The notes: generated by a model not told the origin, from the sequence alone. DNA of 64,000 nucleotides from Isoetes taiwanensis (GCA_021234155.1 JAJEKV010000057.1:4433821-4497820), one strand, 5' to 3'. Shown: positions 42,149 through 52,726, counted from the first letter of the stretch. Numbers and translations are program-made.

Positions 42149-43774
42149 TGTGACGCTCCCAGAATATATACGACCCTCGGACGTATATATACGGGGACTT
42201 TCCCCTCCCATGGCAATCATCTCACCATGAGCAGGGCCCTCCGTCTATTTCGGGCCATCTATGAAATGAGGCCCGAAAGAAGGACACGAAGGGGTCATTC
42301 GGCCCACGCCTTCAATGGGACTCCTACGTCGCGGAAGCATGAATACAAGGGTTAGCACACAAAGATGAATATACATAAATAACCACCACGAAAGGGTGGC
42401 GATCCATCTAATATACCAACGGCATAGAATATGCATCTAATCCTAAGAAAACATCCAAAACCCGTGGTTCTACCCGGCTCGGACTCCAATGAGGATCGAC
42501 CGACCTACCGGGCCTCAAGAGATCAGCGGTACCGAAGTCTTGGCATGGCGTTAGGCGGCATAGAACATTGGCTAGGGTTGTCCACTCCATCCGCCCTCCT
42601 ATGCACACTTTGCGATGGGTCAATTCATGCTATGGCCGCTATAGCCTTCCCGAGACGCAGTTCAAGGGATCACCCTTTGAGCCTACTCCCGTGTTCATGA
42701 CACCTGGTCCGATGAGGCAGGTCGGGAAGCGTCCCTTCCGTAATCCGCAGTGGTTCCATGGGTGAGCTAGAGAATACGTGCCGCATCAGCGACCCCCGCA
42801 TCCGTACCCGACTTACTCACCCTAAATCTACTCAAAGTGCAAGGTGCTCCATACGGATCACACCTCTACACCCAGGGAGTGTCAGACCCATACCCGGCCC
42901 TCTACGTGACCGGCTATCAGGCCTAGCCCACTGTAGGAGTCTCAGGAGCCTTGTATGCTCATGCAAGACCCCACCCCTCATGTCACCACTGTGTTCCTTG
43001 TCTGGTGCTAAGCCAGACCATAGCATCTATGACCCGGTGGGTTCTTGTGCACAGGCCGCAATTAATGGGACTCTACAGGGCGCTATCTAGGAGCATACTA
43101 CAATACACGGTTCAGAGGTCTCTACCCCCCGTAATCTCCCCGTTTCAGAGTCAGATTAAACAAAGAACTAACAATCCATCCTTTCAGAGTAGAACCCAGA
43201 ATTGAATATAAAGAGAACTTGCTTGAACAATCAAGGGTTAGTTTCTATGATTGGATCACAAAGAGAACAGAGAAACGGATACAACCAAGCGTTATCTAGA
43301 ATTCACATAGCCACCTACCTGAATTCTGGCTGGACTCATTTCCATGGGGCGCCTCCATCTCCTGGGAGTTGAGAATTCAGCTGTTGCTTCACAGGGACGA
43401 CTGGTATGGTGATTCTCTGCAGGTGTATGATGGCGCTCAGCTCCTGGCCTTCCTTGGTCGATCTTCAGGAGTCAATCCCAGGGATAGGGGTCAAGTTGGC
43501 ATCCAAACTTGGCAACCCCCATGCTGCCCAATCGATTGGGGCAGGTGGCGCCTTCCCAAATGGTAATTAGCCTAATTTCCTAGGTTATAGGTTATTATTA
43601 TTAATGTGTTAAATTAGCATAGCTAATTTAATCCTTTTTAAGGTAACCCCCTAGGTTACAATTAAGTTCCCATACCCCCATGGTAGCGTACCTTTAGGGG
43701 GGTGACGTGCTTGTATTTGTACGTGTCTCGTATAAATACGTGACGTAGACCGTATAAATACGTGGAACGTCACA
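42149..43774 (-). repeat. Inner element 5' LTR
   Basis: A 1626-bp LTR, the partner of 30673-32285. Adjacent on plus is the target duplication TTGGC (43775-43779). Confidence 0.95.
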
Positions 43775-43779
43775 TTGGC

Positions 43780-44113
43780 TTGAGAGGTACCTATGCCTAT
43801 GATGCTTACAGGTCATGTAGTCTGGCATGTTTCTGGTTCTATCCCACAGCTTGTTTTTGCCCCTGGATCCCCCACCTATGGCTTGAGCAAGAGAGTCTAG
43901 AGAAACCCATTTCCCTCCCCTAGGTGGCAAGCTAACTTCCGAGGGCAGAATTTGCTGATCATATTGACAAAGGATGTCAGTGTAATAGGGAGTTCTGGTC
44001 AAGGTGGCATGAAGATCAAAGCGATGGTCGAAGACATGAAAGGCTTGCTCAGCAGGGAGTTCACGGATGTGATTAGAGTCATTGTACCATCTAACAAAGC
44101 TTGATGGCGCCAT
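43780..44113 (-). CDS. Outer element accessory ORF, proximal part
   Basis: From the Met of MAPSSFVRWYNDSNH onwards this aligns with the inner ORF 39357-39986 (shared WY-x-D, RxDL-x-A, P-x-YT-x-x-L, then LPS). The inner chromovirus inserted within this ORF. The distal part lies at 29492-30655. Confidence 0.7.
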
Positions 44114-44404
44114 TGAGCAGAAGTGGCTATGAAAAATGGCTAATGGAGATAAGCAAAGGCCTAGGAAATCGCCAAAGGGGCTGAGAGCAACTCTGATGGG
44201 GAGAAAATGACAAATGAGGCCCTTTTTATAGACTAGGGGTGCCTCGGGTTCCGTGCACAAAGGTTCTTGATGGGGAAGACTTCAAATCTGTGGCCATGGG
44301 TGTCCAAATGAGCTACCATAAAGTGCAATTCTAAACAAAGCAAAGCAAGAAACACTACATGCCAGTTTGTTGGGTCAAATTTGGTCAATTGGAACAAAAT
44401 TGGG

Positions 44405-44683
44405 CGAAATCGGGTGGCGGTGCGAGAATTTGCTCTGCGCCGAGGGCGCAGACAGGTTTTTCACAGCGCGACCCGGTTTCGGGTCAATTTAATTTCTATG
44501 AGGGGTTTTTGGGAGTTTAAACATCCTAACATGACTTTTCAGCATGATTCTAACCTAACTAGCAACTTTTCTTACTTAAATTGGACACCTATTAATATCA
44601 AAATGCCGAAATCGGATGGCGGTGCGAAAAATAGCCCTGCGTCGGGGGCGCAGACAGGTTTTTCGCAGCACGACCCGGTTTCG
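44405..44683. repeat. 77-bp direct repeat in outer element
   Basis: Copies at 44405-44481 and 44607-44683 share the core GGGCGCAGACAGGTTTTTC and CGACCCGGTTTCG, in the spacer between the H3 fold and the accessory ORF. No coding role is visible. Confidence 0.85.
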
Positions 44684-44893
44684 CCAGTTTGGCAATTTTT
44701 TTTGACTAATTTAGCTAGGGTGTCTAACTAATTAATTTTTCTTTCAACAATCCAATTTTAATGGTCAAAACTAAAGTAAAATTTGAGCTACTTGAACACA
44801 TTTTCATGCAAAAAGTAAGGTCAGCTTACAACGAAATTTTGTATTTATGGGGAAAAACTTAATAATTACATTAATTTTAAACAAAACTGCATC

Positions 44894-45295
44894 TCAAGGG
44901 TATTCCTTGCGGATGCGACGCGCCAAGTGTATATCCTTGGGCATCAAGGTCACCCTCTTCGCGTGGATCGCGCAGAGGTTCCCTTCCTCGAACAACTGGG
45001 TGAGCTCGGCCTCAGCGGCTATTTGCAACACCCGAGTTGTGAGCGACGTCACCCTATAGTCGGTGACGAACTCCTGCATCACCTCCCGCATGAGTCGCTC
45101 GAACGGTGCCTTCCTAATCAGGAGATTAGTGCACTGTTGAAAGTGCTTAATCTCCCGGAAGACACGGGAGTGTATCGAATTAGGCCCGTGATGGACCTTC
45201 TTCGGCTTCTCCGGTGGTGGCGGTGGCGGCTTAGGCTGGTTCTTGGCTGGACGCCCCCCTCCACGTATCGGTCGACGTTCTGCCGGCAATACCAT
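44894..45295 (-). CDS. Divergent histone H3 fold in outer element
   Basis: The 133-residue frame has a Pro-rich N-terminal linker ([11 protein letters not shown]) and then a full H3 fold: [69 protein letters not shown] and LARRIRKE. About 60% of fold positions equal plant H3 by hand. Loop 1 is of normal length. The stretch [11 protein letters not shown]-x-MPKD, which contacts H4 and DNA, is almost unchanged while the alpha1-alpha2 region has drifted. The neighbouring ORF upstream carries the H3 tail. Same position as in the inner element. Confidence 0.93.
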   Translation of the reverse strand: MVLPAERRPIRGGGRPAKNQPKPPPPPPEKPKKVHHGPNSIHSRVFREIKHFQQCTNLLIRKAPFERLMREVMQEFVTDYRVTSLTTRVLQIAAEAELTQLFEEGNLCAIHAKRVTLMPKDIHLARRIRKEYP

Positions 45296-46002
45296 TCATT
45301 ATACCTCTTCCACCGACGGAGGTATTCCTGGTATGCTTTGAGGCGGCGTCTGAACAGGCGCTCCTCCTTCAGGGCGAACGGCCGCTCGCCCGCCTTCTGC
45401 TTCTTGACCACCTTAGGTGGCTTGGGCCACTTTGGGTAAGGTGGTCTAGCGTCGGGGTTTGAGGGTTCCCCGGCGCGCTCGTCCTCCTCATCTTCTTCCT
45501 CTTCGACCTCCTCTTCTACCTCCTCCTGCTGCGGCTCTTCAATAACGACGGTCTTGCGAGGCCGGTCGTTCCTTCTCTTCGTTCTCCTCTCTTGCTGCCG
45601 CAACTCCCGCTCCCGTTCCCTCTTCTTCCTAGCGGCCCTCTCTTCTGGCCACTCAGCAACCTTCTCCTTGCCCTTCTTCTTCGGCACTGAAGGGCCCGCC
45701 TCTTCTACCTGCTCTTCGGCCTGCTCTTCTACCTGTTCTTCCACTTCGGTGTCTGAGGCCCCGAAGTGGCGGGATTCGTCGGTTCTCTGCGTGCCCGCCG
45801 ATGAAGAGCTGGTACTGCTAGGTGCCTCCTCCTCAGCGTCGTGGTAGGTTTCGTCGCTGCTACTGGAGGGAAGCTCCTCTTCCCCCTTCTTGGGTCGAAG
45901 GTGCTCCGGGATCTTCTTCGTGTATCGACCTGCTGCTGCTTGGGCCATCGAGAGCGTAGGTCGCTCGTTGTATTTCCTAGCTGTTTGCTTGGTTCTTGCC
46001 AT
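45118..46002 (-). CDS. ORF with exact H3 N-terminal tail plus charged extension
   Basis: From the Met at 46002 the peptide reads [20 protein letters not shown]; its first ten residues are identical to histone H3, including the K4 and K9 contexts. It then has Ser/acidic tracts ([18 protein letters not shown]), acidic Glu repeats, a strongly basic section ([19 protein letters not shown]), more Glu runs, and a Pro/Lys section ([17 protein letters not shown]). This is much longer than an H3 tail. The H3 fold lies immediately downstream at 44894-45295. How the two are expressed together is not visible. The frame is open upstream to 46131, but the H3 match fixes the start. Confidence 0.9.
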   Translation of the reverse strand: MARTKQTARKYNERPTLSMAQAAAGRYTKKIPEHLRPKKGEEELPSSSSDETYHDAEEEAPSSTSSSSAGTQRTDESRHFGASDTEVEEQVEEQAEEQVEEAGPSVPKKKGKEKVAEWPEERAARKKRERERELRQQERRTKRRNDRPRKTVVIEEPQQEEVEEEVEEEEDEEDERAGEPSNPDARPPYPKWPKPPKVVKKQKAGERPFALKEERLFRRRLKAYQEYLRRWKRYNEWYCRQNVDRYVEGGVQPRTSLSRHRHHRRSRRRSITGLIRYTPVSSGRLSTFNSALIS

Positions 46003-46131
46003 ACTTAACGGTGGGGAAAACAGATGACGTAAGGCTGACCAAGAGGAAGATGGTGGGAAAAAGGGTTGGAGGGAAAATGAGGTGTCAGGGATATTTAAAA
46101 GGAAGGGTCCCTGGGAATATTCTCCTACCAT

Positions 46132-46536
46132 TAATAGGCCTACTTATTAGCCCCCCTTATTAATTACCCCATAGTACCCTTATTATTAATATATATTTAA
46201 TTTCTAATACATATACTAAAATTCGTATTATACCTTTAAAATTTCGAATTTCCTAATAGTTGGAAGTATTGATTATGGATTTGCGCCACTTTTCACCCAG
46301 GTCTCCGATTGGCATAATTCTTCGACCCATTTTAGGTGAAATTTGCTGCAAGATGCATAATTTTTACTCCAATTTTACTAGAAGGTGAATTTGACTTATT
46401 CACTTCTTATCCTAATTCGGACTCACTACCTAGGAGAAAACATTTTTTCCCCTATTTTCGAGGTTGGATGGTGGAAATTTTTATTTCACACCCCTATAGG
46501 TCTGTTAGGCTACTTTCATGGTTATGGTCAGTGCTA
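46132..46536 (-). other. Outer element leader
   Basis: An AT-rich untranslated-looking stretch between the stem-loop and the H3-tail ORF. No gene is seen. Confidence 0.5.
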
Positions 46537-46556
46537 GTTCTTGGTCAACCAAGAAC
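46537..46556 (-). promoter_or_regulatory. Stem-loop next to primer site (outer)
   Basis: Plus-strand arms GTTCTTGGT (46537-46545) and ACCAAGAAC (46548-46556) pair perfectly and end 3 nt from the primer-binding site, as in the inner element but with another sequence. Confidence 0.7.
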
Positions 46557-46559
46557 ATC

Positions 46560-46571
46560 GCTCTGATACCA
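46560..46571 (-). promoter_or_regulatory. Primer-binding site, initiator Met-tRNA (outer)
   Basis: TGGTATCAGAGC on minus, one base after the 5' LTR. Confidence 0.95.
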
Positions 46572-46572
46572 T

Positions 46573-48211
46573 TGTGACGCTCCCTGCTAAACATATGGCG
46601 CCCGGCCGTACACTCGGCAGGAAATCCCCCGTCCGGCTCAACAACTGCACAGGCCCTCCGTCTATCCCGCACTCTGGGGCCTCCGTAGTGCGGGGAGGGG
46701 ACACGAAGGTGTCTTGCGCGCCCTTCCCCTATGGGCTCCTATCACAGCGGAAGCATAAACACGTCAGAACTAGCAATACAATACAATATGCTACCTCGAA
46801 GGGTAGCTCCATCGCATATCCAGAGATACAAGGAACATAATCATATACCACAAAACATGAGGGCTCCTACCCGTGGCTCCGACACATGAGGGAATCGACT
46901 GACTAGATAGGCCTCAAGATAGAGCAGACCGAGTCATAACAATGGCGGGGCTGGCATAAGACAATGGCTAGGGTTGACCACTCCATCCGCCCCTCCTGTG
47001 CATACTTTGCAGATGGGCTAGACCAAGCTGTGGCATGACTCTAACCTTCCGGATACGCAATCCCATGGCATCACCCATCGGGACTACTCCAGGTTGCATC
47101 TCCCTGGTCCGATGAGGTAGGAAGGGTTGCATCTCCCCTTCCCGGGGTCTAGAGGCTCCACGGGCGGCTAGAGAATCGTGGCGACACACGATTCGTAACC
47201 GACTGAACCCCCCAAAACAAGAGCCAAGCTGTCACTTGCAACTCTTGAGAGGCAGGGCAACACCATTGCCCCAGGAGGTGTCGGACCCATGCTCGGCCCA
47301 CACGAAGTGACCGACCATAAGCCTAGCCCACTATGGGATCCCCCGAAGCCCCCACTCGGCAGGGATCCTCCCTCCATCTTGCCTCTAGCCCCGTTGTGTA
47401 GTGCTGAGTCACATCATAGCCTCCATAGCCCGGTGGGTTCCTATGCACAGGCCGCAACTAATAGGAACTAAGGGATCTACACTAGGAGCATACTACATAT
47501 GGCCCTAGGTCTCTACCCCCCTTCCCAACACAAGAGGGACAACATGATCAACCATCATCACATAATCATCATGAACAATATCATATGAACATCTTAACCT
47601 AATCATACATATCTAACTATCAGTTAGAGTTCCTTGATTAGGGTTCGAGATGTTCAACAAAGGATCTAGGGTGGCTCTACTCTAAACACAACATACTAAC
47701 CCATCTGGAGTGCTAACTTCCAGATGAACTAACATGAACTCTACTCAACCTACCTCCTCCAGATGCGCTCCCTCCCATTCCTGGCGTCTCCATGCTCCTA
47801 GACGTGGTTCGAAGGCCTGCTCCCTCTACGATCATACACACCTTCCAGGGGTTGCTGCTCCAGGCTAGGCTATGACGAACGATGCTCGAAACGGGGTTTC
47901 GGGCACGTGGATGAGAGCTCAGGTGCTAGGTCAGGAAAAAGGGTATAGGGTTAGGGTTAGGGCTCATATAGGTGTGGGTCCACGTGGGATGCCACGTGGC
48001 ACCACTAAGATGAGGCCGTGTGGCAGTTGCCCAATAGGATAAGGCCATGTGGAAATGGGCCTTATCCTAAGGTTATCTAAGTTAAACAATTAACTTAGAT
48101 GTGCACCCCTTGCCACTTATCCAAGGCATACAAGGCTACCTAGGTAGACTTGTATGGTGACGGGTCCAGGAATATACGTATTTATGGCGTATATTCCCCT
48201 GGAACGTCACA
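46573..48211 (-). repeat. Outer element 5' LTR
   Basis: A 1639-bp LTR, the partner of 18401-20022, followed on plus by the target duplication ACATC (48212-48216). Confidence 0.95.
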
Positions 48212-48216
48212 ACATC

Positions 48217-48969
48217 CGCCGCCATGATTATCAAGCCATTCTTCCAATTGATCAATGTACAAGCCAAAGAGTGTAGGAGATAAAGGGCAACCCTGACGAA
48301 CTCCAATATTGCTAGTGATTTGAGTACCAGATGCTGGAAATTTAGCAAAAACTTTTTCATAGAGCCGATAAATTGCATTTTGAAGATCTTGTAGAACCCC
48401 AAGTGCCTGCAAGCACTGCCAAAGAAGCTCGCGTGGTACTGTATCAAAAGCAGAAGTAAAATCCACAAAGCATATATAGAGGTCTTGTTTCAAACTTTGA
48501 CTATGTTCAATAAGCATGCGCAATGTGAAAATATGGTCTTGTAGAATGGCATGGACGAAAGCCTGCCTGTCCTACAACACGTACACCAGTATGTTCTGCC
48601 CATGATGTCAACTGCTTCTCAGTAAGACTGGCTAAGAGCTTTGAAAATATGGAACTTACCATGATCATGCGATAATTAGAAGGGTCATGCTTATCACCTG
48701 CTTTGTAAATTGGTACGACCTTACTGACAGCCCAAGTTTCTGGCAATCCTTCTTGCAAAACTTGATTTAAAAGAGTAGTGATGATTGGAAGCAATATTGG
48801 ACCCCCCCCATTTAAGCAATTCTGCTTGCAAACCTTGAAGATCAGGAGACTTGCCATTAGATAGATGCCGCAGTCCTTCTTTGACTTCTTCCTCTGTGAA
48901 TAAAGAATATCACCTACCAAAAGAGGCACAGAATTAAGGACCCCAGGATGATCATATAAGTGGACCAAT
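48217..48969 (-). mobile_element. LINE-1, middle part (RT fingers and palm)
   Basis: Minus-strand RT motifs in order: WAVSKVVPIYKAGD, NYRMIMVSSIFSKLLA, VVGQAGFRPCHST, then CFVDFTSAFDTVPRELLW and GVRQGCPLSPTLFGLYIDQL. The catalytic YADD lies in the next part, across the outer chromovirus (17034-18400). Its right end carries the 14-bp target duplication of LINE-2 (48956-48969). Confidence 0.88.
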
Positions 48970-48972
48970 GCT

Positions 48973-49371
48973 ATGCTGTATAAGAACAACAAACACTTGA
49001 AGTTGGAAAGCTCTTACTGCAGCTTGAATGGGAGGTGGCAAGCTGCAACCTTTACTACAGAAGAGGTTACTTGGGGGCTGATCAATGTGTATGCATCAAA
49101 CTGCCCCAGAGAAAGGGCACAAATGTGGAACGATATTGCAGTTTGGTTGGCAAATCAGGACACAGTTAATTGGGTGCTTGGAGGCGACTTCAATATGACG
49201 GATTCATGGGACCAGAAAGTTGGCGTCCAACGGAATCTGTCTGCAGAGGAGAAACCAGCATGGGAAAACCTTTTGGATTCAATGGGTCTTGCACTAATTC
49301 CTCCCACAAACCATCTTTATTCATGGACAAACAAACGTAAGGGCAAAGAAGAGAGTTTACCTGCCTATTAG
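48973..49371 (+). CDS. LINE-2 endonuclease fragment
   Basis: The frame contains GLINVYASNCPRERAQMWND and VLGGDFNMTDSWDQK, endonuclease signatures with the catalytic Asp-Phe-Asn, and ends near LYSWTNKR. The N-terminal part of the domain is missing through 5' truncation, so it cannot be active. Confidence 0.85.
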   Translation: MLYKNNKHLKLESSYCSLNGRWQAATFTTEEVTWGLINVYASNCPRERAQMWNDIAVWLANQDTVNWVLGGDFNMTDSWDQKVGVQRNLSAEEKPAWENLLDSMGLALIPPTNHLYSWTNKRKGKEESLPAY

Positions 49372-50535
49372 ATCGCTTTTATGTGGCAAATCCGGAGGCT
49401 CCATTCTTGGACCAATGCTATGTGGAAGCAGATGTGGGATTCATTCAATCGGACCATACACCTCAAGATTTTTATGGGCCCTCACCAAAGACGCAGCGCC
49501 AGTCGTAGCTCTCCCTTTAAATTCAATGTTTCTTATCTTAGCAAGGAAGAATTTTGCCGTCCGTTCAAAACTTTCCCGAGCAACTTGCCAATGCAAGAGA
49601 ATCACCTAGCATGCTAAGGTGGTGCAACAAGTTGAAGGCAATGAAATGTTGGATTAAAGAATGGGGCAGAAGCGCATCATGGAATTCAAAAAGCATAAGG
49701 CTGATCTCGATGAGCGGTGTTAAAAATGGTAAGACAAGAATTGATCCTCAAGCCCAATCTTGTCTCTCTCCATAACCTTGAGGAAACTCGAATTGCAGCT
49801 TAAAGAGGTGGAGGAAACCGAGGCCAAAGGAGCTGCTCAGGCGTGCTAAGGCACACCGGGTATGCCGAGGGGGACAGGAAAATTCAAAGGTATTTTTCAG
49901 ATTGGCGGGCACCCGCTTAACCCAAGAATGGGATCACCTCTCATATTGACTCTAATCAGCAGAAAATTGAAGACCCAAAGTTGATCACCTGAATACTTCT
50001 TTAATGAATATGAAAACTATTCAAGGAAAAGCCTCCGCCTAGCTACAAAGGTTGATTTGAACGAATGTTTGCGTGCTTTGCAATTGGAAATATCGATGAG
50101 GACAACCACTACGCTAAAGGATATTACACGATGAAATACATAAAACCCTCGGATCCATGCCACATGGAAAATCTCCGGGGCGATGGGTTTCCCGAGTTTT
50201 TCTTGGAATTTTGGGATGAATCAAGAATGATCTGCTTTTAGCTATCGAGGAGCATGGATCGAAGCTCCTCGCACCCAAGTCTTGCAAAGAGGCTTCATTG
50301 CTCTTGTGCCAAAGGTAGATAGGCCTCGATCACTTTCGAGAATGGCGTCCCATAGCACTCCACGGGGACTACGCACAAAATTATGGCCAAAATACTTGCT
50401 CTCGTGCTCAAACCAATTCTATGTCGAAATCATTGGCGGTGAAACAGACCGCCTTTCTCCCAAAGAGGTGTATATTCGATAATTACATGATGGCCTCCGG
50501 GTTTACATTGGTGCAAAGCATCGACCTGCAATTGC

Positions 50536-52518
50536 TTGCTTTTGAAACTTGACTTTAGACGTGCTTTTGATTCCATATGCTGGGACAGTCTTGAGAAAAT
50601 CCTCACACATATGGGCTTTGCAACGGGATTTGTTAGAATGGTAATGGGGTTAAACAAGCTGGCCAAGGCATCTCTAATCATAAATGGACATCCAGGTAAG
50701 CAATTTTCGCTCCAGCAAGGAGTGCGACAGGGATGCCCCCTTGCGCCCTACCTTTTCCTCCTAGTCGCAAATGTGCTTACTAGGTTGGTTAACATGAAAG
50801 CTGCTGAAGCAAAAATTACTGGTTTGCTCCTTCCTCAGCGTGACAGGCAAGTATGTCTATCTCAATTCGCAGATGACACCTTTGCATTTTTGAATGGAAA
50901 TGATGGCAGTCTCGATGAATTCTTTGGCATATTGCAAGTCTTCGGATCTGCCACAGGGGTTGAGTTGAACAAAGCCAAATGTGTTATTATTCCCCCAAGC
51001 TATGATGCTCACACCTTAGGTAAAGCACAACAGCTAGGACTGAAAGTATTGGAGGAAGGTGCATCGACAAAACTATTGGGCATCCCTATAGGCAACAATA
51101 TGACCATCAAGGGAATCTGGAATCCCATCTTGAACAAAATAAGGAAGAGAATGGGTTTGTGGGCTATCTCAGGCCTATCCACTACTGGTCGGATCACAAT
51201 TGCCAACATGATCTTTGCTTCCACTCACGTCTATTTTTCTTCTGTTATTGTGGCACCCAAGGAGGTCTATGAGCACATCGAAAGACTAGTTAGAAGATTC
51301 ATTTGGGCTGGGAATTCAAAGCTTGCCTGGTCTGAAATTTGCAGGGCAAGAGGTGATGGTGGGTTGGGATGCAAGGACTTATTCCTGCATGCCCAATGCT
51401 TAGCTGCTAAGATGATTTGGCGTGCCCTACAGGGGGAAGACTCACCTGCTATTCGCTTGATAAGATTCCAGCTGCAAGCATGCCACCCTGAGGGCAGGCC
51501 TTCGTTGCCCATGGAACTGCCAGGGGCTGCTTTCTACCCATTCAAAGTATGTCCGGGCACCACAACCCTTTTGAGAAGAATCTTCTCGGCATGGCAAGAA
51601 GTCGCTCCACACTTTGTAGCAGACAACTTAAAATGGGAAGCTGGAAGAACCAGCATTTTTTGGAATCCGAAACTCAATGGTAATACGGGCATGCCACTTG
51701 CACTTGTGCATCCTAGGGCATGCAAGAAATGGATGGCTCTAGGTGTCTGTAAGCTTGCTGATCTATGGAATGCAGAACGGGAACGCTGGCTATCCTGGAC
51801 CTCGGTCAAGGCAATTGTGGGGGAAGAACAGGTTAACAAGAAGCTGTATCGGACCATAATGGCCAATGCTAGTATGATATCTGGAGCTCTAGGCTCTGAA
51901 GACCAATGGCTACCTATAGGGAAGGCGGATTACTCGGTCAAGCAAGTATATGCAGCAGTCCTTCAAAGGGAGCCGTTCAAGGCTGCCATAAAGCTTGGAG
52001 TAACACAAGATGTGCTGGTTTTGTGGCTCAAACGTTGTTGGAGGTCATGGTGCTCCAGAAAATTGCAACTCCACAGATGGATGGCTCTGCAAGGAGCCCT
52101 CAGCACCACGGCAAGACTGCAAAGCAGAGGTATGAACATAGTCAATCAGTGCCCTCTAGGCTGTGGGAGTGAGGAAGACGTTGGCCACCTCATCTTTTGC
52201 CCAGCTATTTGGCCCTTTTGGGAATGGGTACTGCCCATCATAGGCATTGACAGGAATAATCTTGCCTGGCCACATATAGCCTCTCTAAAATGTTCCAAGC
52301 TAACAGATTCCTTGATCACTATTGCAATCTGGGTTGTCTGGTGCCATCGATGCAGGGTAAAACTAAATGGAGACAAGGTTTCTGTGATCAGCCTGAAGAA
52401 TTCCTTCACCTACGAAACTGCCCTCATGGCCTTATCTCATAGAAGGATGTTTGGGCTGAAATATGACAAGGAATTTGACCGTGTTGGTCAATACCAGGAC
52501 AATGTGCACTTTTTCTGA
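50536..52518 (+). CDS. LINE-2 reverse transcriptase and zf-RVT
   Basis: A long open frame of 660 residues. It starts within RT: LLKLDFRRAFDSICWDSL (first catalytic Asp), QQGVRQGCPLAPYLFLL, then QFADDTFAFL, where the usual Y/F-ADD is FADD. The thumb has LLGIPIGNN and FIWAG-x-x-x-LAWSEICR. The C-terminus has the plant zf-RVT module with LHRWMALQGALSTTARLQ and CPLGCGSEEDVGHLIFCP. The RT fingers upstream are decayed. A large intact frame plus a clean tail point to recent insertion. Confidence 0.9.
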   Translation: MLLKLDFRRAFDSICWDSLEKILTHMGFATGFVRMVMGLNKLAKASLIINGHPGKQFSLQQGVRQGCPLAPYLFLLVANVLTRLVNMKAAEAKITGLLLPQRDRQVCLSQFADDTFAFLNGNDGSLDEFFGILQVFGSATGVELNKAKCVIIPPSYDAHTLGKAQQLGLKVLEEGASTKLLGIPIGNNMTIKGIWNPILNKIRKRMGLWAISGLSTTGRITIANMIFASTHVYFSSVIVAPKEVYEHIERLVRRFIWAGNSKLAWSEICRARGDGGLGCKDLFLHAQCLAAKMIWRALQGEDSPAIRLIRFQLQACHPEGRPSLPMELPGAAFYPFKVCPGTTTLLRRIFSAWQEVAPHFVADNLKWEAGRTSIFWNPKLNGNTGMPLALVHPRACKKWMALGVCKLADLWNAERERWLSWTSVKAIVGEEQVNKKLYRTIMANASMISGALGSEDQWLPIGKADYSVKQVYAAVLQREPFKAAIKLGVTQDVLVLWLKRCWRSWCSRKLQLHRWMALQGALSTTARLQSRGMNIVNQCPLGCGSEEDVGHLIFCPAIWPFWEWVLPIIGIDRNNLAWPHIASLKCSKLTDSLITIAIWVVWCHRCRVKLNGDKVSVISLKNSFTYETALMALSHRRMFGLKYDKEFDRVGQYQDNVHFF

Positions 52519-52726
52519 TGTCATTGGTCCGGATTAGGCATGGAGGAGCAGGATGCATGAGCATAGTTTGTCTTGGCTGGCTTGTCACCTTTTAGGTGGA
52601 CGGTTTTTTTCTTTGCCGTAACAAAATACTTCCAATGCTATATGGCATGTACCTTTTTCTTATTACAAATGAAAATAAAAAATCTAGCATTCAAAAAAAA
52701 AAAAAAAAAAAAATAAGTGGACCAAT

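Larger units (their letters stand above)
30673..43774 (-). mobile_element. Inner Ty3/gypsy chromovirus with histone genes
   Basis: A second minus-strand LTR element of 13.1 kb lies inside the accessory ORF of the outer element. The target duplication TTGGC is perfect at 30668-30672 and 43775-43779. Order in its own direction: 5' LTR, primer site, a 310-residue ORF, H3 fold, two accessory ORFs, an H2B-like ORF, gag, protease, RT, RNase H-integrase, chromodomain, polypurine tract, 3' LTR. It must be younger than the outer element. Its LTRs are close to identical over long stretches. It has more breaks than the outer one, several of them in gag. Confidence 0.95.
18401..48211 (-). mobile_element. 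Outer Ty3/gypsy chromovirus with histone H3 gene
   Basis: A complete LTR element on the minus strand, interrupted by the inner element. Both LTRs open TGTGACGCTCCC and close CGTCACA on the plus strand. The 5-bp target duplication ACATC is perfect at 18396-18400 and 48212-48216. Order in its own direction: 5' LTR, primer site, H3-tail ORF and H3 fold, accessory ORF, gag-protease, RT-RNase H-integrase, chromodomain, a long 3' region, polypurine tract, 3' LTR. Without the inner insertion it is about 16.7 kb, long for a chromovirus. The LTRs differ by a few percent, so it is fairly young. It looks nearly whole, with a few breaks. Confidence 0.95.
48970..52713 (+). mobile_element. LINE-2, L1-type, 5'-truncated, with poly(A)
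   Basis: A plus-strand LINE inserted in LINE-1. The 14-bp duplication ATAAGTGGACCAAT is perfect at 48956-48969 and 52713-52726. It begins inside the endonuclease, runs through RT and zf-RVT, and ends with AATAAA at 52674 and about 21 A (52693-52713). The stretch 49620-50530 between endonuclease and RT is degraded. Confidence 0.95.

Noticed and set aside
44894-45295. Outer H3 as a centromeric CENH3
   Set aside because: The tail tip is canonical and loop 1 is not extended. The divergence is spread rather than CENH3-like.
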